DNA of 64,000 nucleotides from Oscillospiraceae bacterium (GCA_016296565.1 JAEDJB010000001.1:1-64000), one strand, 5' to 3'; positions 43,607 to 52,723 are shown, counted from the first letter of the stretch. Numbers and translations: made by a program. The notes: a model not told the origin generated them from the letters alone.

Positions 43607-44302
43607 TCATTCTCCGGCAAAATAGTACCCTACCCCCCACTTGGTGCGGATGAGCGCGGGGTTGGCCGGGTCCTGCTCCACCTTCTCCCGCAGGCGGCGG
43701 ATGTGCACGTCCACAGTGCGGTACTCCCCGGTGTAGGCATAGCCCCAGACCTGGTTCAATAGCTGCTCCCGGCTGTACACCCGCTGGGGGTGCTTCATAA
43801 GAAGCTCCAGCAGGTCAAACTCCCGGGCAGTGAGCTCCACCGGTTCCCCCTCCTTCCAGGTGCTCCGGGAGGCGCTGTCGATGGTGAGCCCCCCCAGGGA
43901 GAGCTTTCCCGACTCCGCTTCCTGTGCCTGCCGCCGGGGGGCCGAGGACCGGCGGAGCAGGGCCTTCACCCGGGCCTTGACCTCCAGAATGTTGAAGGGC
44001 TTGGTGATATAGTCGTCCGCCCCGTACTCAAAGCCCAGGAGTTTGTCCGTGTCCTCCCCCCGGGCGGTGAGCATGATGATGGGCACGGAGGAAAAGGAGC
44101 GGATCTCCATGCAGGCCTCCAGGCCGTCCAGTTCCGGCATCATCAGGTCCAGAATAATGAGGTCATACTCCGTGGCCCGGGCCATATCCACCGCCTGGCG
44201 GCCGTTGTAGCCCACGTCCACCTGGTAGCCCTCGTTCTCCAGGTTGAACCGGATGCCCTTGACCATGACCTTTTCGTCATCTACCACTAGGATTTTTGCC
44301 AA
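43607..44302 (-). CDS. OmpR/PhoB-family response regulator
   Basis: 231 residues. The receiver domain has acidic D8/D9, phosphorylation site D52 (ILDLMMPE) and the ITKPF lysine. The winged-helix domain covers about residues 130-230, ending TKWGVGYYF. It probably controls envelope-related genes with the adjacent kinase. The start directly abuts the stop of the ComEA-like gene (44303), giving a four-gene unit. Confidence 0.94.
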   Translation of the reverse strand: MAKILVVDDEKVMVKGIRFNLENEGYQVDVGYNGRQAVDMARATEYDLIILDLMMPELDGLEACMEIRSFSSVPIIMLTARGEDTDKLLGFEYGADDYITKPFNILEVKARVKALLRRSSAPRRQAQEAESGKLSLGGLTIDSASRSTWKEGEPVELTAREFDLLELLMKHPQRVYSREQLLNQVWGYAYTGEYRTVDVHIRRLREKVEQDPANPALIRTKWGVGYYFAGE

Positions 44303-44728
44303 TCAGCTTCCTCCTTCCTCTGCCGCCGGTTCCCCGACGGTCACATAGGGCCGCAGACTCTCCAGGGTCTTTTCCCCGATTCCGTCCACAGCCACGAGAT
44401 CTTCCACGGTCTGAAAGGAACCGTACTCCTGCCGCCAGGCGACAATGGCCGCCGCCTTCGTCTCGCCAATGCCGGGCAGGCGGGTCAGCTCCGTCTGGGA
44501 GGCCGTGTTCAGGTTCAGAACCTCCCCCTCCAGCAGCCCGGGCGCCTCCGGCGCTTCCGGCGTTTCCGCCAGAATCTGGGGCTCCGGGTCCTGACGCTCG
44601 GTCACAACGGTTACCCCTTCTTTGGGTTGGGCCAAGCCAAACCACAGCAGGGTTCCCCCCACAAAGAGGAGGGTCAGCAGGAGCACAATCCCTTCCAGCT
44701 TGGAAATTTTGAGAAATTTTCCCGCCAT
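44303..44728 (-). CDS. comEA: ComEA-like helix-hairpin-helix DNA-binding protein
   Basis: 141 residues. One N-terminal membrane anchor (about residues 12-33), an acidic Pro/Glu linker, then a helix-hairpin-helix domain (about 70-135: LNLNTASQTELTRLPGIGETKAAAIVAW and VDGIGEKTLESLRPY). ComEA binds incoming DNA at the outer membrane face during transformation. comEC is not adjacent and the SLBB domain of B. subtilis ComEA is absent. First gene of the regulator unit; the ATG follows GGGGGAGG. Confidence 0.82.
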   Translation of the reverse strand: MAGKFLKISKLEGIVLLLTLLFVGGTLLWFGLAQPKEGVTVVTERQDPEPQILAETPEAPEAPGLLEGEVLNLNTASQTELTRLPGIGETKAAAIVAWRQEYGSFQTVEDLVAVDGIGEKTLESLRPYVTVGEPAAEEGGS

Positions 44729-44856
44729 TGTCTGCCTCCCCCATTGCGTCTTGTGTCGAGCTTTGGTATAATTTTAGTTCTAAGGTATTGCACTTTACCG
44801 CCCTGATTTTCCGGCGGTTTCCTGATATATTATAGCACGGGATGTGGATGTTTCCT

Positions 44857-46860
44857 ATGAAAAAAACGCTGATTCGCGCCATTTCTTTCTGCCTGACCTT
44901 GTGCCTGCTGACCGGCCTGCTCACCCCCCTGGCCGGGGCAGTGGAGTACGAGGGGATTGAACCCATTACGGTGAACGCCACCGCCGCCCTGCTGGTGGAT
45001 CTGGACACCGACCAGGTCCTGCTGGAGCAGAGCGCCGACGAAACCCGCTATCCCGCCAGCATCACCAAAATCATGACCGCTTTGCTCACCCTGGAGGCTG
45101 TGGGCCGGGGGGAGCTGAGCCTGGACACCGTGGTCACCGTCCCGGCAGAGGCTCTCACGGATATTACCGAGGACTCCTCCACCGCCAACCTGGTGGCAGG
45201 GGAAGAAATCACCGTGAAGAACCTGCTCTACTGCCTGCTGGTGGTCTCCGCCAACGAGGCCGCCAACACCCTGGCCATTGCCGTTTCCGGGGACGTTCCC
45301 ACCTTCGTGGAGCAGATGAACCAGCGGGCCGCAGAGCTGGGGATGGAGAACACCCACTTTGCAAACCCCCACGGCCTGCACAACTCAGACCACTACACCA
45401 CCGCCAGGGACATCTACAAAATGGCCAAGGAGGCCATGGCCCACCCTTCCTTCCGGGAGATCGTCTCCACGGGCCAGTATACCGTCCCCGCCACCAACAA
45501 GTCCGAGGCCCGGGTGCTCTACAACACCAACGGCCTGCTGGCCCGGTACAAGTATTACGGCTATGAGTACTCCGGCACCATCGGCATCAAAACCGGCAGC
45601 ACCCCTGAGGCGGGCTACTGCCTGGTGACCGCCGCCAAGAAGAAGGGGCACACCCTGGTCTCCGTGGTGCTGGGCTGCCAGAACCCGACAGACGCCAACG
45701 GAAAGGTCCAGCGGCTCCAGTTCACCGAGAGCCGCCGTCTGCTGGACTGGGGCTTTACCAACTTCTCCTCCGCCACCCTGCTGAACGCGGACACCTACCT
45801 GGAGGAGGTCCCGGTGAAGTACTCCTCCCAGGCCAGCCATGTGGTTCTGAAGCCCGCCCAGTCGGTCACCACCCTGATCCCCGGGGAGTATGACGAAGAG
45901 AAGCTGGACCTGCGCCTCACCTTAAACAGCGCCACCGCCAAGGCCCCCATCTCCAAGGGAGATGTGCTGGGCTCCGTGGCCGTGATCTACGGCGGGGAGC
46001 AGTACGCCACCGTAGACATGGTAGCGGTGAGCGACATTTCCCTCTCCCCCTTCCTGGCCTTCATTGACAGTGTCAACGCCGTGCTGGGCAACCTCTTCGT
46101 CCGGATTCTGCTGGCTCTGGCCCTGATCTTCTTTGCCGTGGGTGTGGTCCGCCGCCTCCGCAACCAGCAGGCCCAGACCCGGAAGGAAGCCCGCTTGCAG
46201 CGCCAGGAGGAAAAGAAGCAGGAGGCCATCGCCCGCCATCAGCGGGAGGAGGCTGCCTATGCCCAGAAAATGCAGGAGCAGGAGCGCCGCCGCCAGGAAA
46301 AGGATCTCCAGCGCCAGGAGGAAGAGGAACGCCGCCGGCAGGAGAAAGAGCGCCAGCGGCAGGAACAGGAACAGCGCCGCCTGGAACACCAGCGGCAGCG
46401 GGAAGAGGAAGCCCGCCGCCGGGAGGTGGAACATGCGCTTCGCCGCCAGGAGAAAGAGCGCCAGCGGCAGGAACAGGAGCGCCGCCGGGAGCAGGAGCGT
46501 CAGCGCCGGGAGCAGGAACGCCGCCGACAGGAGCAGGAACGCCAGCGGCAGGAACAGGAGCGCCGCCGACAAGAGCAGGAACGCCGCCGCCGGGAAGCCG
46601 AGTACCGCCGGCAGGAACAGGAATACCGCCGCCAGCAGGAGCGTCAGCGCCGGGAACAGGAGTACCGCCGCCAGGAGCAGGAACGCCAGCGCCGGGAGCA
46701 GGAGCGCCGCTGGCAGGAACAGCAGCACCAGCTCTGGGAGCAGGAACGCCGCCGACAGGAGCAGGAGCGCCGCCGGCGGGAACAGGCCTATCGGGAGGAT
46801 TCCCGAAACTCTGCCCCATCCTCAAAGGGACGGGACCACCGGCCCAACAGCCGGCGGTAA
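44857..46860 (+). CDS. dacA: D-alanyl-D-alanine carboxypeptidase with long charged tail
   Basis: Trims the terminal D-Ala of peptidoglycan pentapeptides. 667 residues. Signal peptide to about residue 28; catalytic motifs S68-ITK71, S131-A-N133 and K245-TG; PBP5-like C domain to about 400; membrane helix about 413-433. The remaining 230 residues are almost entirely Arg, Gln and Glu in heptad-like repeats and should form a long cytoplasmic helix, absent from ordinary DacA/DacF. The start may be ATG 44842 or 44857; no good ribosome binding site precedes either, and a weak promoter (CTGATT, 17 bases, TATATT at 44803-44831) would put the transcript start only a few bases before 44842. Confidence 0.9.
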   Translation: MKKTLIRAISFCLTLCLLTGLLTPLAGAVEYEGIEPITVNATAALLVDLDTDQVLLEQSADETRYPASITKIMTALLTLEAVGRGELSLDTVVTVPAEALTDITEDSSTANLVAGEEITVKNLLYCLLVVSANEAANTLAIAVSGDVPTFVEQMNQRAAELGMENTHFANPHGLHNSDHYTTARDIYKMAKEAMAHPSFREIVSTGQYTVPATNKSEARVLYNTNGLLARYKYYGYEYSGTIGIKTGSTPEAGYCLVTAAKKKGHTLVSVVLGCQNPTDANGKVQRLQFTESRRLLDWGFTNFSSATLLNADTYLEEVPVKYSSQASHVVLKPAQSVTTLIPGEYDEEKLDLRLTLNSATAKAPISKGDVLGSVAVIYGGEQYATVDMVAVSDISLSPFLAFIDSVNAVLGNLFVRILLALALIFFAVGVVRRLRNQQAQTRKEARLQRQEEKKQEAIARHQREEAAYAQKMQEQERRRQEKDLQRQEEEERRRQEKERQRQEQEQRRLEHQRQREEEARRREVEHALRRQEKERQRQEQERRREQERQRREQERRRQEQERQRQEQERRRQEQERRRREAEYRRQEQEYRRQQERQRREQEYRRQEQERQRREQERRWQEQQHQLWEQERRRQEQERRRREQAYREDSRNSAPSSKGRDHRPNSRR

Positions 46861-46911
46861 TCTGCCCTTCCCCATTGCAGTCAAACGTCCATCAAAGAAG
46901 GAGGAACTACC

Positions 46912-47646
46912 ATGGATCAAGCGATCACCACGTTACAGAATTGGATTGACGAGAGCAGCAGCATCGTCTTCTTCGGCGGGGCCGGAGTCTCCACGGAAAG
47001 CGGCATCCCTGACTTCCGCAGCGTGGACGGTCTGTACAGCCAGAAGTACGACTATCCCCCGGAGACCATCCTCAGCCACAGCTTTTTCGTGAACAATCCC
47101 GGGGAGTTCTACAAGTTCTACCGGGACAAAATCCTCATTGAGGGCGCCAAGCCCAACCCCGCCCACCTGAAGCTGGCGGAGCTGGAGCGGGCCGGAAAGC
47201 TCAAGGCTGTGGTCACCCAGAACATCGACGGGCTCCACCAGGCCGCCGGCAGCAAGGCTGTCTTTGAGCTGCACGGCTCCACCCTGCGCAACTACTGCCC
47301 CCGGTGCGGAAGAAAGTTCCCCACCTCCGTCATTGCAAATTCCAAGGGTCTGCCCTACTGCGACAACGGGGACTGCCGGGGCATCATCCGCCCGGACGTG
47401 GTCCTCTATGAGGAGGCCCTGGATGAGAAGGTAATTGCCGGGGCCGTCTCCGCCATCCGCCAGGCGGATATGCTCATCATCGGCGGCACCTCCCTGGTGG
47501 TTTACCCCGCCGCGGGGCTCATCAACTACTACCGGGGCAAGCGCCTGGTGCTCATCAACAAGTCCCAGACCAGCGCCGACCGCATGGCCAATCTCACCAT
47601 CAACGCTCCCATCGGGGAGGTCTTCTCCCAGATCCAGGTGCGCTGA
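46912..47646 (+). CDS. cobB: Sir2-family NAD-dependent protein deacylase
   Basis: 244 residues. Uses NAD to remove acetyl or longer acyl groups from lysines. All class motifs are intact: GAGVSTESGIPDFR near residue 24, TQNIDGLHQ, catalytic H121 (ELHGS), four zinc Cys (CPRC, CDNGDC), and GTSLVVYPAA. The ATG follows AAGGAGGAA. It lies 51 bp after dacA and 43 bp before a diverged paralogue. Confidence 0.93.
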   Translation: MDQAITTLQNWIDESSSIVFFGGAGVSTESGIPDFRSVDGLYSQKYDYPPETILSHSFFVNNPGEFYKFYRDKILIEGAKPNPAHLKLAELERAGKLKAVVTQNIDGLHQAAGSKAVFELHGSTLRNYCPRCGRKFPTSVIANSKGLPYCDNGDCRGIIRPDVVLYEEALDEKVIAGAVSAIRQADMLIIGGTSLVVYPAAGLINYYRGKRLVLINKSQTSADRMANLTINAPIGEVFSQIQVR

Positions 47647-47689
47647 CCCCCAGGCTCCGGCGCGCCGGCCGGACGAAAGGAGAGATTTC

Positions 47690-48442
47690 ATGGATGTCGA
47701 ACTGAACATCCTGCAAAAGTGGATTCAAGAAAGTGAAAACATCGTCTTTATCTCCGGCAAAGACTTCTCCAAGGAGGCGGGATTTCCCGACTACCGGGAG
47801 ATGGACGAGGACTTTTTGAAAACCTTCAAGTACACCCCCGATCAGATGCTCTGCCTGACCTTTCTCCAGCGCTACCCCATGTTCTTCTACCGGTACTACC
47901 GGGCCAAGATTCTGGCCCCTGTGCTGGAGGCCAAGCCCAGCCCGGCCCACGAATTTCTGGCCCGGCTGGAGGAGACAGGCAAGCTGAAGGCCATCCTCAC
48001 GGTGAACATCGACGGCATCCACCAGGAGGCCGGAAGCAGGGAGGTGCTGGAGCTGCACGGCTCGGTGATGCGCAGCTGGTGCGCCAAGTGCGAGAAATAT
48101 CTGGACTTTTTCTACATTGTCGACAGCCCCACTCCCATCCCCTACTGCAACGTGGACATGTGCGGCGACTACGTCCGCCCGGACATTGTGCTGAAGGAGG
48201 AACCCTATGACCTGGAGCTCATCGGCCGGGCCATGGACTATGTGAAGGCCTGCGACACCCTCATCATCGACGGTTCGGCCCTGGGAGAGTTCCCGGTGCC
48301 CAACCTGATGAAAGCCTATCAGGGCCACAAGCTGGTCCTGATGAACACCGCCCCCCTGGTTTTTGACTCCCGGGCGGGGCTGACCATCCGCAACAGCGGG
48401 TCCTACAGCGAGATCTTCTCTCAGCTCCAGCTGGACCTGTGA
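47690..48442 (+). CDS. Diverged sirtuin paralogue
   Basis: 250 residues, aligned end to end with the preceding sirtuin. The catalytic His is kept (H123 in ELHGS), and so are the zinc Cys (CAKC, then CNVDMC). The NAD-loop GAGVSTESG is replaced by SGKDFSKEAG, TQNIDGLH becomes TVNIDGIH, and GTSL becomes DGSAL. Loss of the GAG glycines and of the Gln that contacts nicotinamide ribose suggests altered or absent deacylase activity. It could be an ADP-ribosyl or NAD-binding regulator, or a partner of the first sirtuin; that is inference. AAAGGAG precedes the ATG. Confidence 0.82.
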   Translation: MDVELNILQKWIQESENIVFISGKDFSKEAGFPDYREMDEDFLKTFKYTPDQMLCLTFLQRYPMFFYRYYRAKILAPVLEAKPSPAHEFLARLEETGKLKAILTVNIDGIHQEAGSREVLELHGSVMRSWCAKCEKYLDFFYIVDSPTPIPYCNVDMCGDYVRPDIVLKEEPYDLELIGRAMDYVKACDTLIIDGSALGEFPVPNLMKAYQGHKLVLMNTAPLVFDSRAGLTIRNSGSYSEIFSQLQLDL

Positions 48443-48473
48443 CACTTTGACACAAGCATAGGAGGCATGTCTT

Positions 48474-49838
48474 TTGGACTACAGGATTGAACACGACACC
48501 ATGGGCGAGGTGGCCGTCCCGGCGGACCGTCTCTGGGGCGCGCAAACCCAGCGCAGCTATGAAAACTTCCCCATCGGGGAGGAAAAAATGCCCGATGACC
48601 TGATCCGGGCCTTTGCCGTTCTGAAAAAAGCCTGCGCCGCCGCCAACGCCCGCCTGGGCAAGCTGGACGAAAAGCGCAGCGCCCTCATCCAGACCGCCTG
48701 CCAGGACATTCTGGAGGGCAAGCTGGCCGGCCACTTCCCCCTGTCCGTGTGGCAGACGGGCAGCGGCACCCAGACCAACATGAACCTGAACGAGGTCATC
48801 GCCAACTACGGCAATTCCCTGGCCGGGGAGAAGCTGCTCCACCCCAACGACCACGTGAACATGTCCCAAAGCTCCAACGACACCTTTCCAACCGCCCTGC
48901 ACATCTCTGCGGTCACCGCCGTTCACCAGCGGCTGCTGCCCGCTCTGGACGCCATGGCAGCCTGCCTGGCCCGCCTGGAGGAGGAAAACCGGGACGTGGT
49001 GAAAACCGGCCGCACCCATCTGCAGGACGCGGTGCCCATCACCTTCGGCCAGGAGATCAGCGGCTGGCGGAGCATGCTGGACCACGCCCGGGCCATGATC
49101 CTCTCCTCCCTGGACGGTCTGTATGAGCTGGCCCTGGGAGGGACCGCCGTGGGCACGGGCCTGAACGCCCCGGCAGGCTTTGCCGAGGCCGCGGCGGAAG
49201 AGGCCGCCAGCCTTACCGGTCTTCCCTTCCGCACGGCGGAGAACAAGTTCCACGCCCTCACCGCCAAGGACGCCCTGGCCTTCTCCCACGGGGCCCTGAA
49301 GGCCCTGGCCGCCAACCTCATGAAGATCGCCAACGACGTGCGCTGGCTGGCCTCCGGCCCCCGGTGCGGCCTGGGGGAGATCTTCATCCCGGAAAACGAG
49401 CCCGGCTCCTCCATCATGCCCGGCAAGGTGAACCCCACCCAGTGCGAGGCCCTCACCATGGTGGCTGTCCAGGTCATGGGCAACGACACGGTGATGGGCC
49501 TGGCCGCCTCCCAGGGGAACTTTGAACTGAACGTGTACATGCCCGTGCTGGCCCTGAACTACCTCCAGTCCGTCCGCCTGCTGGCCGACGGGATGGACTC
49601 CTTCACCCGCCGGTGCCTGGAAGGGCTCACCCCCAACAGAGAAAAGATGGCAGAGAACCTGCACCGGTCCCTTATGACCGTCACCGCCCTCACCCCCCTG
49701 GTGGGGTATGAAAACGGGGCCAAAATCGCCAAGAAGGCCCACAAGGAGGACATCTCCCTGAAAGAAGCCGCCGTGGCCCTGGGTCTTTTCACCCCCGAGG
49801 CCTTTGACGAGGCATTCCATCCCGAAAAGATGGTGTAA
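48474..49838 (+). CDS. fumC: Class II fumarase
   Basis: Interconverts fumarate and malate. 454 residues, full length. Landmarks are DRLWGAQTQRS, SGTQTNMNLNEVIAN, SSNDTFPTALHI, TGRTHLQDA and the GSSIMPGKVNPTQCE signature near residue 315. The start is TTG at 48474, eight bases after AGGAGG. It is 24 bp ahead of malic enzyme, giving a fumarate-malate-pyruvate route. Class II is the iron-free, oxygen-stable type. Confidence 0.95.
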   Translation: MDYRIEHDTMGEVAVPADRLWGAQTQRSYENFPIGEEKMPDDLIRAFAVLKKACAAANARLGKLDEKRSALIQTACQDILEGKLAGHFPLSVWQTGSGTQTNMNLNEVIANYGNSLAGEKLLHPNDHVNMSQSSNDTFPTALHISAVTAVHQRLLPALDAMAACLARLEEENRDVVKTGRTHLQDAVPITFGQEISGWRSMLDHARAMILSSLDGLYELALGGTAVGTGLNAPAGFAEAAAEEAASLTGLPFRTAENKFHALTAKDALAFSHGALKALAANLMKIANDVRWLASGPRCGLGEIFIPENEPGSSIMPGKVNPTQCEALTMVAVQVMGNDTVMGLAASQGNFELNVYMPVLALNYLQSVRLLADGMDSFTRRCLEGLTPNREKMAENLHRSLMTVTALTPLVGYENGAKIAKKAHKEDISLKEAAVALGLFTPEAFDEAFHPEKMV

Positions 49839-49862
49839 TTTACCCTAGAGGAGGAACCCAAC

Positions 49863-51035
49863 ATGGATATCAGCGCCGAATCTTTGGCCTTACATTACGA
49901 ACTGAAGGGCAAGCTGGAGGTGGTCTCCCGCTATCCCGTGAAAACCCAGAAGGACCTGTCCCTGGCCTACACCCCCGGGGTGGCCGCTCCCTGCCTGGAA
50001 ATCCAGAAGGACCCCTCCAAGTCCTTCGCCCTCACCCGCCGCCAGAACATGGTGGCCGTCATCACCGACGGCTCCGCCGTTCTGGGGCTGGGGAACATCG
50101 GTCCCGAGGCGGGCATGCCCGTCATGGAGGGCAAGTGCGTCCTCTTCAAGGAGTTTGCCGGGGTGGACGCCTTCCCCCTGTGCGTAGACACCCAGGACGT
50201 GGACGAGATGGTAAAAACCATCGCCCTCATTTCCAAGAGCTTCGGGGGCATCAACCTGGAGGACATCTCCGCCCCCCGGTGCTTTGAGGTGGAGCGCCGC
50301 CTGAAGGAAGTCTGCGACATTCCCGTGTTCCACGACGACCAGCACGGCACCGCCGTGGTCATCACCGCCGCCCTCACCAACGCCCTGAAGGTGGTGGGCA
50401 AGAAGAAGGAAGAGGTGCGGGTGGTCATCAACGGCATCGGGGCCGCCGGCAGCGCCGCCGCCCGGCTGCTGCTGGACCTGGGCTTTGCCAACATGACCCT
50501 CTGCGACAAGGACGGCATCCTCTGGGAGGGCGACCCCAGCCTGTCTCCCCACCACGCCGAGCTGGCAGCCCGGACCAACCGGGAGGGCCGCAAAGGCTCC
50601 CTGGCCGACGCTCTGGTGGGCGCCGACGTGTTTATCGGCGTCTCCCGCCCCGGTCTTGTCACCGGGGAGATGGTGGAGACCATGGCCAAGGACCCCATCA
50701 TTCTGGCCATGGCAAACCCGGTGCCGGAGATCATGCCCGACGTAGCCAAGGCCCACGGGGCCGCCGTGGTGGGTACCGGCCGCTCGGACTTCCCCAACCA
50801 GATCAACAACGTGCTGGTCTTCCCCGGCCTGTTCAAGGGCGCGCTGTCCTGCGGGGCCGTGCAGATCACCGAGGGCATGAAACACGCCGCCGCCAAGGCA
50901 CTGGCGGACATGGTGCCCCCGGAACAGCTCTCCGCGGAGTACATTCTCCCCTCCCCCCTGAACCGGGACGCCGCCCAGGCGGTGGCCGATGCGGTGGCAG
51001 GAGAAGCCCGCCGGGCGGGGATCGCCAGATTCTGA
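49863..51035 (+). CDS. Malic enzyme (NAD(P)-dependent)
   Basis: Oxidative decarboxylation of malate to pyruvate and CO2. 390 residues of the short bacterial type. SLAYTPGVAAPCLEI near residue 33, VAVITDGSAVLGLGNIGPEAG, HDDQHGTAVV near residue 158 and the nucleotide fold VINGIGAAGSAAARLL near residue 185. Cofactor preference cannot be fixed from sequence. AGAGGAGG precedes the ATG. Operon partner of fumC. Confidence 0.93.
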   Translation: MDISAESLALHYELKGKLEVVSRYPVKTQKDLSLAYTPGVAAPCLEIQKDPSKSFALTRRQNMVAVITDGSAVLGLGNIGPEAGMPVMEGKCVLFKEFAGVDAFPLCVDTQDVDEMVKTIALISKSFGGINLEDISAPRCFEVERRLKEVCDIPVFHDDQHGTAVVITAALTNALKVVGKKKEEVRVVINGIGAAGSAAARLLLDLGFANMTLCDKDGILWEGDPSLSPHHAELAARTNREGRKGSLADALVGADVFIGVSRPGLVTGEMVETMAKDPIILAMANPVPEIMPDVAKAHGAAVVGTGRSDFPNQINNVLVFPGLFKGALSCGAVQITEGMKHAAAKALADMVPPEQLSAEYILPSPLNRDAAQAVADAVAGEARRAGIARF

Positions 51036-51047
51036 TTAACCTAAGAA

Positions 51048-51075
51048 AAAGGGAGCGCCAAAAGGCGCTCCCTTT
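51048..51075. terminator. Bidirectional terminator after malic enzyme
   Basis: Perfect 12-bp stem (51048-51059 with 51064-51075), T-rich on both strands; shared with the convergent small gene. Confidence 0.85.
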
Positions 51076-51080
51076 GTTTC

Positions 51081-51332
51081 TTATTCGGTTTTTTTCGGCT
51101 CCTTGGCCGGGGCCTTTTCCGCCAGCTTCTGAGCCTTGCGGCGGGCGGCCTCCTTGTCCACTTCCTCCTCCATCCACAGCTGGAAGTCCATGCTGTCCAT
51201 GTCGAAGTAGTGCTTCTCTTCGCCGTCTTCCCCGGGCTCCTCGTCCTCCGTGGGCAAACCGAAGCCCAGCATAGCCAGGTCCAGGTCGTCCAGGGAGGTC
51301 ATGCCGCCGAGCTTATCCCAGTCCTTGTCCAT
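51081..51332 (-). CDS. Acidic hypothetical protein (83 residues)
   Basis: No family recognised. The N-terminal half is acidic (Asp/Glu about one in three, with LDDLDLAML and FDMDSMDFQLWMEEE); the C-terminus is Lys/Ala/Pro-rich. No signal peptide or membrane segment. The ATG at 51332 has AGGAGG eight bases upstream; the GTG at 51341 sits on that site. Its own terminator is the shared one at 51048. Probably a real small gene. Confidence 0.65.
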   Translation of the reverse strand: MDKDWDKLGGMTSLDDLDLAMLGFGLPTEDEEPGEDGEEKHYFDMDSMDFQLWMEEEVDKEAARRKAQKLAEKAPAKEPKKTE

Positions 51333-51466
51333 GTGCTGCACCTCCTTGGGTCATTTCTTTGTAGTATAGCACAGATCCGCCCTATTGTCACGGCCTTTGT
51401 GGGAATTCCCCTGTCCTCTCCCCCCTTGCCCCGGGGATTTTATGGAGAAATACCACAGCCGCCCCC

Positions 51467-51495
51467 TTGACAAACGGCCAAAAATGCACTAACAT
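51467..51495 (+). promoter_or_regulatory. Promoter of the dap-lysA operon
   Basis: TTGACA (51467-51472), 17 bases, TAACAT (51490-51495), 13 bases before the lysine riboswitch. Confidence 0.75.
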
Positions 51496-51507
51496 ATTGC
51501 CAAACCA

Positions 51508-51680
51508 GAGATAGAGGTAGCGCTTCGTCAAGAGTAACCGAGTCCAATGCCGTGCAGGGCAGGGCCGGAGAAAGGGGCGGGCGCCGAGGGCGGCTTTCAC
51601 TGCAAGGGGAGCCGAGCCGGGCGGACAAACTAAGAGTTGTCCGACTGTCGCAAATGGAACAATTTGCGGAGAGCTATCCT
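51508..51680 (+). ncRNA. Lysine riboswitch (L-box)
   Basis: L-box landmarks appear in order: GATAGAGGTAGCGC, AAGAGTA, GGAGAAAGGGGCG, GCCGAGGGC, a GGACAAAC...GTTGTCCGACTGTC stem and the terminal GGAGAGCTATC, which can pair with GATAG to close P1. It precedes dapA, the usual position. Lysine binding should favour the terminator just downstream. Confidence 0.92.
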
Positions 51681-51727
51681 TGATATAACATTCCGGCGGC
51701 TCCACCGCCTGTCTTTTCCGTTTTATC

Positions 51728-51761
51728 AAGCAGCTATCCCGCATAGCCGCTTGGTTTTTTT
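51728..51761 (+). terminator. Expression-platform terminator of the lysine riboswitch
   Basis: Stem AAGCAGCTAT / ATAGCCGCTT (51728-51737 with 51743-51752) followed by GG and seven T. The left arm repeats the riboswitch CTATC complement, allowing an alternative fold. Confidence 0.85.
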
Positions 51762-51815
51762 ATTGCCAAAATGAAACCAGGCGGAACATCTCAATTTATG
51801 CAGGAGGAATTTATC

Positions 51816-52709
51816 ATGAAGCAGCAGAATCCTATTTTCAGAGGCATCGCCACCGCGCTCATCACCCCCACCACCCCCGCCGGTGTGGATTATAACCGCC
51901 TGGACCAGCTCATCGACTGGCAGATCGCCCAGGGCATCAACGCACTGGTTATCTGCGGCACCACCGGTGAAAGCTCCACTCTGACTGACGCGGAGCACCG
52001 CCAGGTGATGGCCCACGCCATCCGCAAGGTGGACGGCCGGGTGCCCGTGATCTGCGGTACCGGCAGCAACGAAACCGACTACGCTGTGGAACTCACCAAG
52101 AGCGCCTGCGCCGACGGCGCTGACGCAGTCCTGGTGGTGACCCCTTACTATAACAAGACCACCCAGAACGGCCTGGTTGCCATGTACAACACCATCGCTG
52201 ACGCCAGCACCAAGCCCGTCATCCTCTACAACGTGCCCAGCCGTACCGGCATCGGCATCGCTCCCGAGACCTATGTGAAGCTGGCTGAGCACCCCAACAT
52301 CGCCGCCATCAAGGAAGCCAACAGCGACATCTCCAAGATCGTGGAGACCTTCTCCCTGGTGGGCGACAAGCTGGACATCTACTCCGGCAACGACGACCAG
52401 ATCGTTCCCATCCTGTCCATGGGCGGCATGGGCTGCATCTCCGTTCTGTCCAACGTGATCCCCGCCCAGACCGTGGCTATCACCGACAAGTTCTTCGCCG
52501 GGGACGTGGCTGGCGCCGCCAAGCTCCAGTGCGACTTCATGCCCCTGGTCCGCTCCCTGTTCTGCGAGAGCAACCCCATCCCCGTAAAGGCCGCCATGGC
52601 CGCCATGGGCTTCTGCGAGAATTACCTGCGCCTGCCTCTGGTTCCCATGGAGGAGGACCATTACCAGGTGATGATCCAGCGGATGCGCGCTCTGGGCGTC
52701 AACGTGTAA
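51816..52709 (+). CDS. dapA: 4-hydroxy-tetrahydrodipicolinate synthase
   Basis: Condenses aspartate semialdehyde and pyruvate in the lysine/diaminopimelate pathway. 297-residue TIM barrel. GTTGESSTL near residue 47, catalytic Tyr in PYYNKTTQ, Schiff-base K166 in AAIKEANSD, and the GSG-like YSGNDD segment. The ATG at 51816 follows GCAGGAGG by eight bases. First gene of the operon. Confidence 0.96.
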   Translation: MKQQNPIFRGIATALITPTTPAGVDYNRLDQLIDWQIAQGINALVICGTTGESSTLTDAEHRQVMAHAIRKVDGRVPVICGTGSNETDYAVELTKSACADGADAVLVVTPYYNKTTQNGLVAMYNTIADASTKPVILYNVPSRTGIGIAPETYVKLAEHPNIAAIKEANSDISKIVETFSLVGDKLDIYSGNDDQIVPILSMGGMGCISVLSNVIPAQTVAITDKFFAGDVAGAAKLQCDFMPLVRSLFCESNPIPVKAAMAAMGFCENYLRLPLVPMEEDHYQVMIQRMRALGVNV

Positions 52710-52723
52710 GCTGAGGTGCTTTT

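Noticed and set aside
44277..45008. 243-codon minus-strand frame spanning the comEA and dacA starts
   Set aside because: It is another frame of comEA and antisense to the dacA signal peptide; no family resemblance.
46190..46800. Repeat array that at first glance suggests a CRISPR or tandem-repeat locus
   Set aside because: The period is a degenerate heptad-type codon repeat inside the dacA frame, with no constant direct repeat or spacer pattern.
51543..51650. G-rich segment as a possible small gene
   Set aside because: It lies inside the lysine riboswitch, whose conserved blocks explain it.
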